NCBI GenBank assembly: GCA_028023455.1
Contig: JAQFVV010006197.1
Location: 13,265,254 to 13,329,253 of the forward strand
Direction: 5' to 3'
DNA from: Epiperipatus broadwayi
Lineage: Eukaryota > Onychophora > Udeonychophora > Euonychophora > Peripatidae
DNA: 64,000 nucleotides
Made by a program: the position numbers and the translations under genes. The notes under the pieces were generated by a model. The model saw only the letters and a list, made by a program, of their open reading frames with translations, was not told the origin of the DNA and made no database searches. This document shows positions 10,301 through 22,334 of the stretch, in pieces. The number at the start of each line of letters is the position of its first letter. The stretch's first letter is position 1.

Positions 10301-12779
10301 TTATACTTGGGTGATTTTTATATATTTTGTGAAAATGAAATGATGAGTTTATAAATTAAGCATGCATGCAATAATGGATAGTAGTCTATAATAAATAGTA
10401 ATAATTTATGTAGATTTGCAGTAACTGTTATCTTTATAATGGAATGTACATGGAGATGTAAAAGATGTTTAATAATATAGATGCAGTGTCAGTTTTAGCT
10501 CATTCTTATTGACACAACCTTTCATAATATTTATATTAGCACATATTTCATAATATCTATATTAATAGAAAACATTACTGCTAAAATGTCTGAGAGCTGA
10601 CAGGATATGCCGATCTTCATCCAGGTCTCAAAATTTAAGTAGTGATTATTCTGGCTATGGAATAAAAGCAGTTCTTTTGTTAAATACAAGTGGTTTAAAT
10701 GCTAACTACCAAAACATCTGTAAGTTTCAGGAAAGATTGAAAGTATTATAGGAAAATCAAAATCTTTTCTCCAAGCATAAAACAAATGGGGACATCAAAC
10801 TCATATGATTTGCATGGATCAATAAATCAAGCATATCCAAACTTCATGATTAACAGAAAGCAAAATGAAATAGAAAGTCAAAAATTTATAATGGAAAAAG
10901 AATCCAATACCAATAATATACATAGGTATACCCATGCACACACAGATACATAAATATCAGAAAGAATTAAAAAAGCAATATTAATAAAAAAGTATATTGA
11001 TAGGAGTAATATAAAGAATAATTAATTACTTATAAAAAAAATTAAAGATTTACTTAAATTATCAGTGAGTGAATAAAATGCTTTGCAGCATTTATTATTA
11101 TATTCTATTTCTTCCCAAATTGAGAGAATTTTACTGCTTATTAAGTTTTTATCCATTAAAGAAATGAATTTTATTGCAGTCATAAAGTATTAAAATTCTC
11201 CAATCACAGAAAAAATATATATTTTTTATCAATAACATTGGTTATAAAGATCTATGATGTAAAATTCAATCAATCTATCTTTGGCTTATTCAGAGTCAGA
11301 AGTCAATTGCATGTTGTTATGCAAAGTCTCTACCATGGTCATAAATTCAACTTGTTTTTGATTTGGTTCTAAGTCTTCTAAAGACAATTCATAATATTAG
11401 TAAATATAAACAGGTAAACCTATGAATTTTTTGATCTTTGTTAAATATCACTATCACATTGCATTCTTTCAGTCATGTTATGTACTTTTTTATTATGTTG
11501 CTAAACAATTCTCTATTTTTGTATGATTCTTTTAAAATATCTCATATAATTGCATTATTTTTCATTATGCCACATCTTCATTCAGAATATGCAATATTTT
11601 TATTGATGTTATGGTCTAGACTATGCTACTGCATTTCTTTTCTTATTTCATATTATCTTTCTTTTTAGTAATCGTATTTTCCCCTTATTGTCCAAAATAC
11701 CCTTCTAATGCCAAAATAACAAATATTTTATTTTTATTCTCTTCTAGATTTTTTCAGCATTTTGTTATGATGTCATTAATTTTTTTCTGTAGTATTTACA
11801 AAATTTCAACGTATGTAGTTCTTCTAAATAGGCTATTAAAATATTTTTTCAAATTTCTTTTTACATGTAACATTGCCTTGTCTCAATAAAAATTTACAAA
11901 TGTAATGCTATTTTTATATCTTTCATCTGCATATCTGTTTAATAAAATGTTTTTCTGACTTCTTTCAAAATTGATTATTTTCAAAGACTTTAAATACTTA
12001 AAATAATTTGCAAATACTAACTTAAATCCATTATTTCTGATGGTTAGTGATATCATTTCTTAATAATGCCTTTCTTAATAGTTTTGTCATTTAAAAATAT
12101 ATTTTACGCTAAGCACATTACATTCTTAAAATATATATTTTTTGTTAGTTAAAATATAATTGCCCACCTTATATATATTTGGATACTTCCAGCTATATTT
12201 TGCAGAAAATATATATAGGCTTTAGTAACTCGATAGTTATAAGTTATAAAGCTAAGTTTACTCCAGAGAAAAATAATAATGAAATGTAAATAAATATCTA
12301 AGTTTTAAAAGCAATAAAAAAGATTGACAATAAGTTTTAAAAGAAATAGAAAATAGATTCGATAAAAAATATAGGAACTTTATTTTAGATAAATTTTATT
12401 TTGTTTGACAGCAACAAAGATGGTTTGCAGATAAATTAAGCTTACATAGACATTGCTGAAAGATAAACCAAATTGTTAATTACAAAGCCGGATATACTTA
12501 ATGGATTTAAAATATAGAAAAAAAACTGTTATTGTTTAAAATTAAACACTAAGCTAATTTTGGAAGCGATCAAACGGATAAAATATTTGAAGCTAATTAC
12601 TAAGGAATGTGAATGGACATAATTAAATGCTGGATCCTAATCATTGTTGTAAAGATGCATTAGCAAAATGAAAGTACAGTTACATTGGAATGCTAGGAAT
12701 TTATAAATGATACCAAGAAAAAAAAAAGGAGTATAAATAGTAAGTGCTAAAAAGAGAAAGTATCATGGTTATTGCTGTG
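10301..12779. other. AT-rich stretch without recognised genes
   Basis: Several open stretches near 11438-11889 encode strongly hydrophobic, phenylalanine- and leucine-rich peptides. This is what T-rich DNA gives by chance, and no family resemblance is visible. No repeats or RNA genes were recognised. Confidence 0.5.
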
Positions 12780-13308
12780 TCACAGATATGAGGACCTGAG
12801 AAAAGCTGAAGGAAAAGAGCCTGGACTTTTCTTCAATGATGGATGTGTCCAGAACCCGTGCATCTGAAGGTGAAATAGCTGGCTAGAGAAAATGTTAATA
12901 GATCACACCAGTCTCTTATTATTTATGTATGCCTGAGAAGGCTCAGTCAGGATTGTATTTTGTGTAAAATAATTGTGAAAATGGCTGCAGAAAGGAGTTT
13001 TCTATTAACTGAAAGGAGACCCTTTGATTCCTCTTGGAGGCCTTAAAGGAACCGAGCAGGGCAAATTCCTAATGTCCATTCCATATGTTCTTGTCGTTGC
13101 AGCTGTTATTACTATGTGATTATTCATATAGTATACGAACATGGATGGGCTGCTTACCAACACACATTAGCCAGCATGGTGAGTTTATTGGCTTTTTACC
13201 TCTGAGTTTAAGATCAAGAAACACCATGGTCTTTCTTCTCAGTGCCTGATAAGGCAGAATGAATGTTTGTGTAAATGATAAATATTTTTCCAATACATAT
13301 ATACAATT

Positions 13309-14523
13309 ATGACAGACAAAAATAAAGCATGGCCCTTATTACCAGGAGGCTGTAAAGTCACCAACCAAGGCAGCGGTTGGTGGCCGAAGGCGGAGGGTGC
13401 TAAGAATCCCCTGATTGTGGACCCAGGCTGCCATTTGATGATGACTTTTTATTTAGGTACTTACAACTGCAGATCACTTTCAAGTGAAGGAAGATTGCAA
13501 GAATTAGAAGAATTGTCTTATATTAAATGGGACATTATTGGACTTTGTGAAGTTAGAAGAAAAGGTGAAGAAACAATTGATTTAAAAAGTGGACATATAC
13601 TCTATTATAAAGGCACACATATTGGAAATACAAGTGGAGTAGGATTCATTATAAATAAAAAGTGGAAGAACAATATTGTGGAGATTGATGGTGTATCGGA
13701 CAGAGTTGCAAGATTAGTTATACAACTTAATAGCAGATACCAAATGCAGATAATTCAGGTTTATGCCCCAACAAGTTCTCATAGTGATGAAGTAGTAGAA
13801 GATTTTTATATGGATGTACAAAAGGCTTTTGATCAGAGTAAACAACATTTTAAAATTTTTATGGGAGACTTTAATGCTAGAATTGGTAGACAAATGAAAG
13901 ATGAAATTGCTGTAGGTAATTTTGGTTATGGTAATAGAAATGAGAGAGGACATAGACTTGTGGAGTTTGCGGAAAAAGAAAAACTTTATATTATGAATTC
14001 ATTTTTTGAGAAAAATGTTAAAAGGAAATGGACATGGAAGCATCCAAATGAAGGTACAGCAGAATTGGATTATATTTTGACTAACAGGAAATACATATTT
14101 CAAGATTATAATGTTCTTAATAAATTTAACACAGGAAGTGATCATCGATTAGTAAGGTGTAAGTTACGTGTTAATGTAAAACTAGAGAGACAAAAATTAT
14201 TGAGAAAAACAATATTTACAGTTGATATTCCTAATCTTCAGAAACATTCTAATGAATTTAAATTAGAACTTACAAATAGGTTTCAAGTGTTAGGAGATTT
14301 TGAACATGATTCAGATTTGAATGAAATTAATATGAAAATAACTGATACACTTTTAAAAACTACAACAAAGATAGCTGGTAGAAAAAAGCAGCAATTGACT
14401 AATAAAATTTCTACTGAGACTAGAGAATTTATGAAGAAAAGAAGGAATATGAAGATATACAAAAATGATGTATTAAAAAGAATTGAATATCTCGAATTTT
14501 GTAAAATGGTACGGAAGAGTTGA
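13309..14523 (+). pseudogene. RTE endonuclease domain (ORF N-terminal part)
   Basis: A 404-residue frame containing an AP-like endonuclease that nicks target DNA to prime reverse transcription. Conserved blocks are visible in order: TYNCRSL near residue 51, WDIIGLCEVRRKG near residue 74, VQVYAPTS-like IIQVYAPTSS near residue 148, GDFNARIG near residue 185 and GSDHRLVRCK near residue 275. These carry the metal-binding and catalytic residues (N, E, D-N, D-H). The frame ends at TGA 14521-14523, with a second TGA at 14527. Reading resumes in the same frame with [16 protein letters not shown], so the interruption looks like small compensating indels rather than a true protein end. The first methionine is used as start only because it opens the frame. 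Confidence 0.8.
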
Positions 14524-14541
14524 AAATGATATAAGTATAAC

Positions 14542-15842
14542 TGTGAAATAGCAAGGAAGGCTGTAGAAGAAAATAAAAGTCTTAAGAATGTTAAACAACA
14601 TTTTGGTATTGGTAGGAAATTTATATCTACAATAAGAAAAAAAGATGGAATTATTACTAAAAAGAGAGATGACATCATGAAATTGGTAGATTTTTATCAA
14701 GAATTATATAGTAATAAAGAACAAGTACCTCCTATATCTATTACATCTTCCGAATTGCCCAGAATTTTAAATGAAGAAGTGAGACATGCAATTAAATGTA
14801 TGAAGAAAGGAAAGGCTCCAGGAAATGATGGAATTATAATTGATATATTAAAAGAAGGAGGTGAAGAAATAGAAACAATTTTAGCAAAGTTATATACCAA
14901 ATGTCTAAATGATAAAGATGTACCGGAAGATTGGAAGAATGCAGTAATAATATTAATATTTAAAAAAGGTGATAAAGAAGATATTAGAAATTACAGACCC
15001 ATCAGCCTTTTATCAGTTTTATATAAAATTTTTACCAAGATAATTACAACTCGTCTAAGAGAACTTTGGATTTCCACCAACCAAAAGAACAAGCTGGATT
15101 TAAAAGTGGTTTTAGTACAATAGATCATATCCAGGTATTGAGAGAAGTCATAAAAAGGACAAATGAATATGAGTTGTCATTATGTTTTGGATTTGTAGAT
15201 TATGAAAAGGCATTCGATTATGAAAAGGCATTCGATTCTATACACATTTCTTCAGTGATTAAAGCATTGGATCATCAAGGTATAGATCCAGGATATTGTC
15301 ATATTTTAAAGAATATTTATAAAAATGCAACAGCAACAATTAGATTACATAATGATACTGGAAAAATCAACATTGAGAAAGGTGTAAGGCAAGGTGACTC
15401 CATATCTCCAAAACTTTTTACAGCAGTGCTGCAAGAAGTATTTTGTGGATTAAAATGGGAAACTAAAGGAATGAAAGTAAATGGAGAGTATTTAAGTCGT
15501 TTAGATTTTGCAGATGATGTAGTTGTTTTTGCAAATAATGCTTCAGAGCTGCAGGAAATGTTGCAGGAGTTAGCAGATGAAAGTAGAAAAGTAGGACTAA
15601 AGATAAATGCTAAAAAGACTAAAGTAATGTTTAATCGATTTGCTCAAAATATGAAAATAAAGACTGATTATGAAGAATTAGAAGAAGTTAACAGTTACAA
15701 ATACCTAGGTCAGATTATTAATACAGATGGAAACATAATGGAGGAAATTAATCATAGAATTAAACTAGGTTGGAGTGCTTTTGGTAGAAATAATTTGATA
15801 CTAAAAAGAAATATGCCTGTGTTTGAAAATAATAGTTTTTAA
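14542..15842 (+). pseudogene. RTE reverse transcriptase domain
   Basis: Two overlapping frames (to about 15060, then 15066-15842) together hold the reverse transcriptase. Visible blocks are [45 protein letters not shown], motif A with FVDYEKAFD, GVRQGDSISPKLF, and the active site FADD at 15507-15518. A frameshift near 15060 joins the fingers to the palm. An exact 18 bp tandem duplication at 15198-15215/15216-15233 repeats the residues DYEKAF in motif A, which should disrupt the catalytic pocket. The frame stops at 15840 and continues in another frame at 15823. Confidence 0.8.
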
Positions 15843-16263
15843 CAAATATGTTTTACCAGTTCTTACTTATGGATCTGAGACTTGGACACTTAATAGAAGA
15901 GCAATAGAGACTTCAGACCACTCAAAGGAGTATGGAGAGATGTATGTTGGGAGTAACAAGAAATCGAAAATGCAATGTATGGGTAAGACAACAAACAGGT
16001 GTTACTGACCTTATTGAAAAAATGAAAAGATTGAAATGGAGTTGGGCTGGACATATTGCTAGAAGAAATGATAATAGATGGACAATTGAAATTTTAAACT
16101 GGATTCCAAGAGATTGTAAAAGACCCAGAAAGAGACCACATGTGAGATGGATGGATGAAATAAGAAAATGTGCAGGGGTGTTGTGGATAAGAGAAGCTAA
16201 AGATCGGAGATGGTTTAAACTTGGAGAGACCTTCGTCCTGCAGTGGATTGATGATGAATTGTG
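15823..16263 (+). pseudogene. RTE C-terminal region
   Basis: The C-terminal tail of the LINE polyprotein in two frames, broken near 15905. The first has KYVLPVLTYGSETWTL; the second has MERCMLGVTRNRK, KRLKWSWAGHIARRNDNRW and KRPHVRWMDEIRK. The WAGHIARR and RWxDxI blocks are characteristic of RTE-type LINE tails. The stop TGA at 16261-16263 marks the end of coding sequence, and all three copies in the window end shortly after it. Confidence 0.75.
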
Positions 16264-16533
16264 AAAATAAACTTTAGTATTCACTTAATGTTACCACTAG
16301 TATGGTGACAGGATTGTTTACTCAGTATGATATAGGCAGTGCAATTAGAATGTTAAATCAAGGACAATTTGTGATATGGGTAAATAAAAATATGATTGCT
16401 ACTCAGTTAAATCTTAATTTATGTATATGTATATATTGTAAATAAATATCCTTAATTGTTATTAAGTTTTGGAAATTTATAATTTTGTAGAAATTGTTGG
16501 TAGTCAGCTTCATAGCCAAATACACAACACTTC

Positions 16534-16675
16534 CATATCTATTTTCTCTCTTTTTTTTTCATATGTCATAGCATCTGCCGGGACGCGAACCCACACCCGT
16601 CTGCAACCAACTACTTACTTGCATGGCGGCTGCGATACCTCTCGGCTAACAACGCAAGACATATCTATTTTCTCT
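16534..16675 (-). mobile_element. tRNA-derived SINE with 16 bp target duplication
   Basis: The 110 bp insert 16550-16659 is flanked by CATATCTATTTTCTCT at 16534-16549 and 16660-16675. On the minus strand it reads as a tRNA-like head with A box TAGCCGAGAGG (16648-16638) and B box GGTTCGCGTCC (16591-16581). It then continues GATGCTATGACATATG and ends in an A-rich tail (seen as the T run at 16551-16559). The tail GATGCTWTGACATATG plus oligo(A) is shared with the copy at 46743-46833, so this is a SINE family rather than a functional tRNA gene. Confidence 0.8.
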
Positions 16676-18919
16676 TTGAATTTAAGGGGAGGGAAGAATT
16701 CATCATTTATAAATTGCATTAAATCAATGTTCATTTCATTTTTACCTACTAATGTAAATTTATCCACTCATTTGATTTTTATCTTTCAGATGCTTTTCTA
16801 TTCTACTGCTAAAACATTATTTGGTCAGGCATTATGTGTGTGCAGAAAAGTTTTTCAATTTATGAGAATTTGTTGAGGCATAAATCTAAATTATCACATT
16901 TTTATTTCATTAAGTCAATTGAATAATAAATCTTTCTGCTGTGTTGATATAATATTTAACTTCACATGTAACTTTTTTATTCATAATTCTCACTGAACTT
17001 ATTCTTCCAATATTAATACTTTCATATTAACTACTTGTCTATCTTTTTGACTTCACAAAGTTCAACAATGTCCAATTTAATATGGGATATTTTTTCCAAC
17101 TTATTTAATCTTCCTCTACTGCAAAATGAACAGTTGTAATTGTCAAATGTAAGATCATCATTAAATGGCAGTCTAAGTCTAAAATCCAATGAGTGTGTAT
17201 ACTTTAAAAATATAACAAGTGCACATCACTGAAAACTTACTGAACTAATAACATGCTTTAAAATTTAGCCCTATTGCATTGACAATGTACAAAATTTGAA
17301 GAAAATCCATTTGTTAAAAGTATGTTAAAAATCAGTCAGAAAATTTAATCCAGATACACAAGCAAATAAAATTTTAAAAAATGAATGATGTTGAACTATC
17401 TAACCAGAAAATAAGCCCTAATATGATTTTTCAAGATGCTCATAATCTAAGCCCTACCCTAAATATAAGTTCTAGTTAAAATTGTCAGCCAGATGGACAG
17501 TTTTTGGTTTGCTCATTGAAATACACAATGGACCTTTAAATTATAAAGTAATGAATATATAAGCAAACAATATTATTGGCATTAATGCTTTAAATAAACG
17601 ATAATATAAATTATATAGTGCTTATGTATTTTCTCATCATCCATTTTTGACAAACATAATTTTACTTGTATAGAGAAACAATTTCCTCTCAGCTAAATCT
17701 TGGACTTAAGATAATCAATTTATTAACTTCATGATTTAACAAACTTTTAAAATTTCATCTACCACAAACCAATATATCGGACAATTTATTATTTCATTTA
17801 TGTACTTTTAGATACTTATTTATATTTACTATTTATATTTAGAAAGCTTGATTTAATTTTAGAGTTTCCTCATGGTAGTTTTTAAATATTTAAGATAAAA
17901 ATCAGTTTGATTTCTTAAATATTTTTTCCTCCTAAAAGATTTTAAATAATGGAAGTTATTTTAATAATCAAAGTTTAGCATAAGTATTTTTCCTTCTAAA
18001 AGACTTTAAATAATGGAAATAATTTTAATAATCAAAGTTTAAGTTAAATCATCAACCTTTCTTGTAGTTTTTAAAAAGGATACCCAAACAGCACTATTAT
18101 GAGTAATTTGGAAAGTGCTTACATGTGCACTTGATGAAGGTTATGTTATGTATGAATCTTCATAAATCAATATGCTATCTGTTGTAATGGACATATTTAA
18201 TGTGCATGTGTAAAATACATAAACATTTTCTGAATTTTTATATCTGCATTTCTTTGTTGCTTTTGTGTGAACAAAATCATTCTTAACTGTAATCATTTTT
18301 GTTACCATTCCTGTCTCACAAAACTTCAATTAACATTTGATTTAATGGTAAATTTAAATGGAATATTTTGATCCCCAGATAAGATGAAAGCAAAAAGAAA
18401 AAGCTATTCCTGGAAGTACAAGAGGAATTGTGGAGAGCAGTACTTGAATGTACATTTTTATATTTAAATATAGATTTTTGTGTATGAAACAATAAGATAT
18501 CCCCTGAAAGTAAGTCCTATGATGTCTTTTGGAACAAAAATTAAATAGGACCTGGTTTTATTTTCAGGAAAACAAGGTAAAATTGATAAAATCAAGTTAT
18601 TAAAAAAATAATTACTAAGTAAAACTTTTTTTTTTTCAGTTTATATTTATTTTCCAATTTGAAAGACAGTTCAAGAAAATAAAATGTTTCACACTTGTTT
18701 ATATGCTTAATGTTATTTATAAATGCTTAATATTTATTGTTAAGAGTTTTTGCCCTTCATGAAAAAAAAAATTATAAATTTATTATTTTCTTTCAATTTT
18801 TAAAAAAAGAGCTTTATAGATGTTTTTTTATAGTCTGGATGTATAAATGTTAATATGAAATAAGATTGGTGAATGAGTCACCATTATTAAAATTGTCCAA
18901 TTATTTATGAATCATTGAC
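16676..18919. other. AT-rich stretch, one short tandem repeat
   Basis: No gene recognised. At about 17924-18041 a 55 bp block (TTTTTCCTCCTAAAAGATTT ... AATAATCAAAGTTTA) occurs twice with a period near 63 bp and a few substitutions. Confidence 0.5.
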
Positions 18920-20207
18920 TACATACTGCCTGCAGAAAAGGATCTGCTGTTAATTGAACAAAATTTTTGATTTATCTTTGAGGTTTTAAAGGAACTATGA
19001 AAAATAAATTCCTAATATCTACTCTTTATATTCTTGTTGTTGCAGCTATTATTACTGTGCTTATTCATATGGTGAATAAACTTGGATACGCTTCTCACCA
19101 ACACCCATTTGCCAGTGTGTTGAATTTACTGGCCTTTTACCTCCAAGTTTAAGATCAAGGAGTACTATGGTTTTTACTTTCAATTGCCTGATATTTCTTA
19201 ATTGGAATATCAGTTGTCTTTTGGGGGGGGGGGAGAAAGGATGAAGGTGTCTTTTTTTTTGGTTTATAGACATTTACAATCATGATAGACAAAACTAAAT
19301 TGTAGATCTTATTACCAGCAATTTGTAAAATTATTTGCCAAAATGGCAGATAGTGACCAAGAGCAGGGAGCGCTAAGCAGCCCTCGTTACCCAAGCTACC
19401 ATTCAAAGACAACTTTTTATTTAGATACATATAAGTGCAAATCATTTTCAAATGAAAGATTACAAAAATTAAAAGAAAAACTGTACATGTTGTTAATTTC
19501 AGAGGATTAGAAAGCAAAAAGATGATTTTAAAAAGAGATATCTGCTTTACTATAAAGACATAAATATTTGAAATATAAATGGAGCAGGATTTATTATAAA
19601 TAAAAGGTGGAAAAATACTATGAAGATTGATTGTTAATTGGACAGTAACAAGATTTGTTATTCAAAGTAATAGAAAAATACAAAATGCAGATAATTCAAG
19701 TTTACGCCTTAACAAATTAAGAAAAGAATAGAGGATTTTTATATGATGTAAAAAATGCTTTTGATTTGACTAAATAGTATTTTAAAATTATTACGAAAGA
19801 CAAAATGATTAAAAGATGAAAATGTCAAGGGTATATTTAGCTATTGTGTCAGAAATGGGAGAGGCGAAACTTGTGGAGTTCACTAAAAAAAAACTATAAA
19901 TTCTTTCTTTGAAAAAAAAAAAAAAGATTAGGGGAAGTGAACAAAGAAATATTTAAATGAAGGTATAATAGAATTTCATGGATTAAATTTTAACTAATAA
20001 AAATATATATTTCAAGATTGCAATGTTCTTTATAGTTTCATTGCAGAAAGTGATAATTAGTAAGATATATATTAATGCAAAACTAGAGAGAGACAAAATT
20101 TATTAAAAAATATATTAACAGTTGACATTCTTAATCTTCAGAAATACACCACTGAATTTAAAATTTGCAAATCATTTAAAAATATTAAGATTTTGAAAAT
20201 GTTTTGG
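18920..20207 (+). pseudogene. RTE LINE copy B, 5' part (decayed)
   Basis: This region follows copy A from its 5' untranslated region (compare 18930-19290 with 12960-13310) through the endonuclease region. Landmarks such as TTGTTGCAGCTATTATTACT, CTCACCAACACCCATTTGCC and TGCAGATAATTCAAGTTTAC are recognisable. It carries many indels and stops, so nothing is expressible. Homology ends near 20207, before the reverse transcriptase region. The matching 3' end lies at 22335-22615, beyond an LTR-like insert. Confidence 0.75.
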
Positions 20208-20447
20208 ACTGCCAGGTGGCACCCACATAATTTATGTAAATAAATAGAGAAAATGTAAAAATGTTGAAATATATTTAGTCTGACCATTACAATATATAAA
20301 CATAGTATTTTGGGGGTTAAACTGTGTATTATTTTGTATTACTTTCCAATGTTTAACGAAATAACATCCACCATTTTTTGATTTGACCCAAAAAATACTT
20401 TGTTTACAGCAAATAACTGTAAAAACATTAAATATAATATATAACAT
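20208..20447. other. Unassigned sequence between LINE copy B and the LTR
   Basis: This 240 bp segment matches neither the LINE nor the other LTR copies. It may be a third insertion or an extended LTR flank. No coding capacity is visible. Confidence 0.4.
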
Positions 20448-20478
20448 TTTAACAGTCTCGGAAAGAGGGAGTGTAATC

Positions 20479-20546
20479 GTATCTGCACTACAAGGGCGCC
20501 ATCTAGGCATTTGAACCTAGAAAAATTTATATAGTAGGCAGATACG
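20479..20546 (+). promoter_or_regulatory. Conserved LTR leader hairpin
   Basis: CGTATCTGC (20479-20487) pairs with GCAGATACG (20538-20546). Inside it, CTAGG (20503-20507) pairs with CCTAG (20516-20520). Equivalent stems occur in the LTR-like elements at 38466-38533 and, inverted, at 45475-45550. In the 38466 copy the stem pairs CGAC with GTCG where this copy pairs CTA with TAG, a compensatory change. The fold is probably an RNA structure of the LTR transcript. Confidence 0.5.
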
Positions 20547-21162
20547 TAAGTTAAGATTCAAAAAATTTATATATATATATATTATTCTGACCGTTTGCCC
20601 AATGTCTTTAATAGATTTATATTCTCAAAATATATTAATATTTAAAACAATAAAATAAAAGAAGCCATTGCCAGTAATTAACACACAAATAGATTTTATT
20701 AACGCACATTTAAAATTGAGGAATAAATTTATTTTTAGATTTTAACATTAATTTTTTTAAATTTAAATTACTATTTTAAATAGACCACACAGATGGATAT
20801 TTAAATTATATTTTACATTAGCATGTTGAGTATAGATAGGCTACATAGATTTTTTTCCACTTAAAACTTATCAAAACATTCATTCAATCTCAGACTAAAA
20901 GTTCGTAGTCAACCCAATGCCTGCTTTCAGGTATATAGTCTCAACTAATGTAATATGAAGATGCTAGCATAAAACCACGCTGACAGGAATGTTCATCTGA
21001 CAGCGTGATATTATTCGAAGGATATGATCTGTGTCCAGAACAGGAATGTGCATCTGTCTGACTAAGGAATTATGTATATATATATATTTAAAAGGTGCTT
21101 TATGGGAGGGAGAGCAGTCTTTCTGCCGACTTATAATCCCTCCACATAGCTAGAAGGGGTCA

Positions 21163-21339
21163 ATGGCGCAGGAAATACATCTGCAACCATATGATTGCCT
21201 CTTTGGGGTCATGCATTCAGTTGGGCACGTTGCCCTGTATGCTAAACACGCTTCACATTACATTGACATAAACACCCATATATCCCTCCACAAGCATCAC
21301 CCTAACTACGAAACAAATAGCCTGAAATTAACCCTTTAA
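21163..21339 (+). CDS. Small ORF inside solo LTR copy 1
   Basis: A 58-codon frame starting MAQEIHL and containing DCLFGVMHSVGHVALYAKH is also open at 39171-39428 in the other LTR copy, where it extends to 85 codons. A three-codon indel between copies keeps the frame. However, several differences between the copies change amino acids, so protein selection is not shown. It lies just downstream of the TATA-like CTTATAATCCC. I do not recognise the protein, and it may simply be conserved LTR sequence. Confidence 0.25.
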   Translation: MAQEIHLQPYDCLFGVMHSVGHVALYAKHASHYIDINTHISLHKHHPNYETNSLKLTL

Positions 21340-22334
21340 AATAAACAAATGAATTTAACGAATCTATATAGCTATCCACCCCAACTTAAATTAAAATATA
21401 TTTTAGTTATAACATAACACACATAAAAAAAAAAGAGAAATGGAAACGATTGCTTAAACATCTGCATAAAAAATACTAATAATTGATTTTGCACTCTTTA
21501 AGTCAGGTAAGAGTTCTTATTTACAGCTATTAATTGCAATTTTAGAAAAGTTCTTATTAGATAGACACAAGAGTTCATAATTTAGGGATTGAGCAGATTT
21601 AGAAGTCCATCTTCGTGATCACTTTTGTAGATTTTGTCCTTCTTTGAAACGAAACCGCTACTTGCCATGCATTTGGTCAGGAACTGTCATCCAGAGGCCT
21701 CAGCTGGTTGTCCGGAAAATTAAATTTATTGCAGACTTCCACATTGTGAAAATCTGCAATATAGCTAGTTATAATGATATATTCATAGTCAGTTCTAAGA
21801 TCACAATTATCATAATAATTTAGCTTTTATATTTTTATTAGTCTCTTATCATCCAATCTTTGGATTCAATGAGCAAGATGTCACTAATCCTCTGGTGTTT
21901 CAATTACGGTCTGTGCTAACATTTCTGGTGTTTGCATTGGTCATTTAATTTCTTTTTCTCTTACCATTTAATTTATTTTAAGTGCCCCAATGGCTAGTTT
22001 GCTTTAGAACAATCATTTAATTAATAAAACAATCATTTCCATTTTCTAAGATTATAGAAATCAACATTATTCTATTTTCAAAAATATCAATCTTTATATT
22101 TTTACTTTTTTACAAAAAAAAAAATACTTTCAAATACTTTTTCTTAAAATAGTTTAAGTTTTCCATCTGCGCGACAATATATATATATTAAACAACTTTT
22201 AATTTTCAGTTTTTAAATTTTTTTCTTTTTAATAAATCAATTTTTATTTACAATCTTTTTATTTTCATTTTAAAATAATATAACGGCATATTATATTCCG
22301 TTACAACATATATTAGGGATACCAAAAAATCTAA

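Larger units (their letters stand above)
12780..16310 (+). mobile_element. RTE-clade LINE, copy A, nearly full length
   Basis: A non-LTR retrotransposon with an apurinic-type endonuclease followed by a reverse transcriptase and the short C-terminal region typical of RTE elements. The 5' untranslated region extends upstream of 13309: about 12940-13300 is clearly repeated at 18920-19290 in copy B. The 3' end lies shortly after 16263, where copies B and C also end. The coding region is interrupted by frameshifts near 14520, 15060, 15840 and 15905, so it is not active as it stands. The exact 5' boundary is uncertain and no target duplication was found. Confidence 0.8.
20448..22305 (+). mobile_element. 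Solo LTR-like element, 1.86 kb (copy 1)
   Basis: It begins TTTAACAGTCTCGG and ends ATATTATATTCCGTTACA. It aligns along its length with 38428-40418, including AACCTAGAAAATTTATA near the start, GCCACTGCCAGTAATTAACA, GGTCAATGGCGCAGGAAATA and the final TTCCGTTACA. The ends resemble those of the young gypsy LTR at 27777 (TGTAACGG...GTTACA), so I interpret it as a solitary LTR of a related family. It lies between the 5' and 3' parts of LINE copy B. It contains no pol genes. A DNA transposon with short inverted ends is the alternative. Confidence 0.6.

Noticed and set aside
11438-11889. Hydrophobic open frames resembling membrane proteins
   Set aside because: Phenylalanine- and leucine-rich translations are what T-rich DNA produces by chance; there is no family pattern, splice context or conserved neighbour.
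13714-13953. Minus-strand frames over the LINE coding region
   Set aside because: They are shadows of the endonuclease and reverse transcriptase frames on the opposite strand.
16550-16659. Functional tRNA gene
   Set aside because: The A and B boxes are present, but the acceptor and anticodon arms do not fold properly and the insert has an oligo(A) tail and target duplication, so it is a SINE.
20448-22305. Large DNA transposon with short terminal inverted repeats
   Set aside because: The TGTAAC/GTTACA ends would allow it, but the same ends occur on the proven gypsy LTR at 27777-29720, a TATA-like promoter and leader hairpin lie inside, and no transposase is seen. It is kept only as an alternative.
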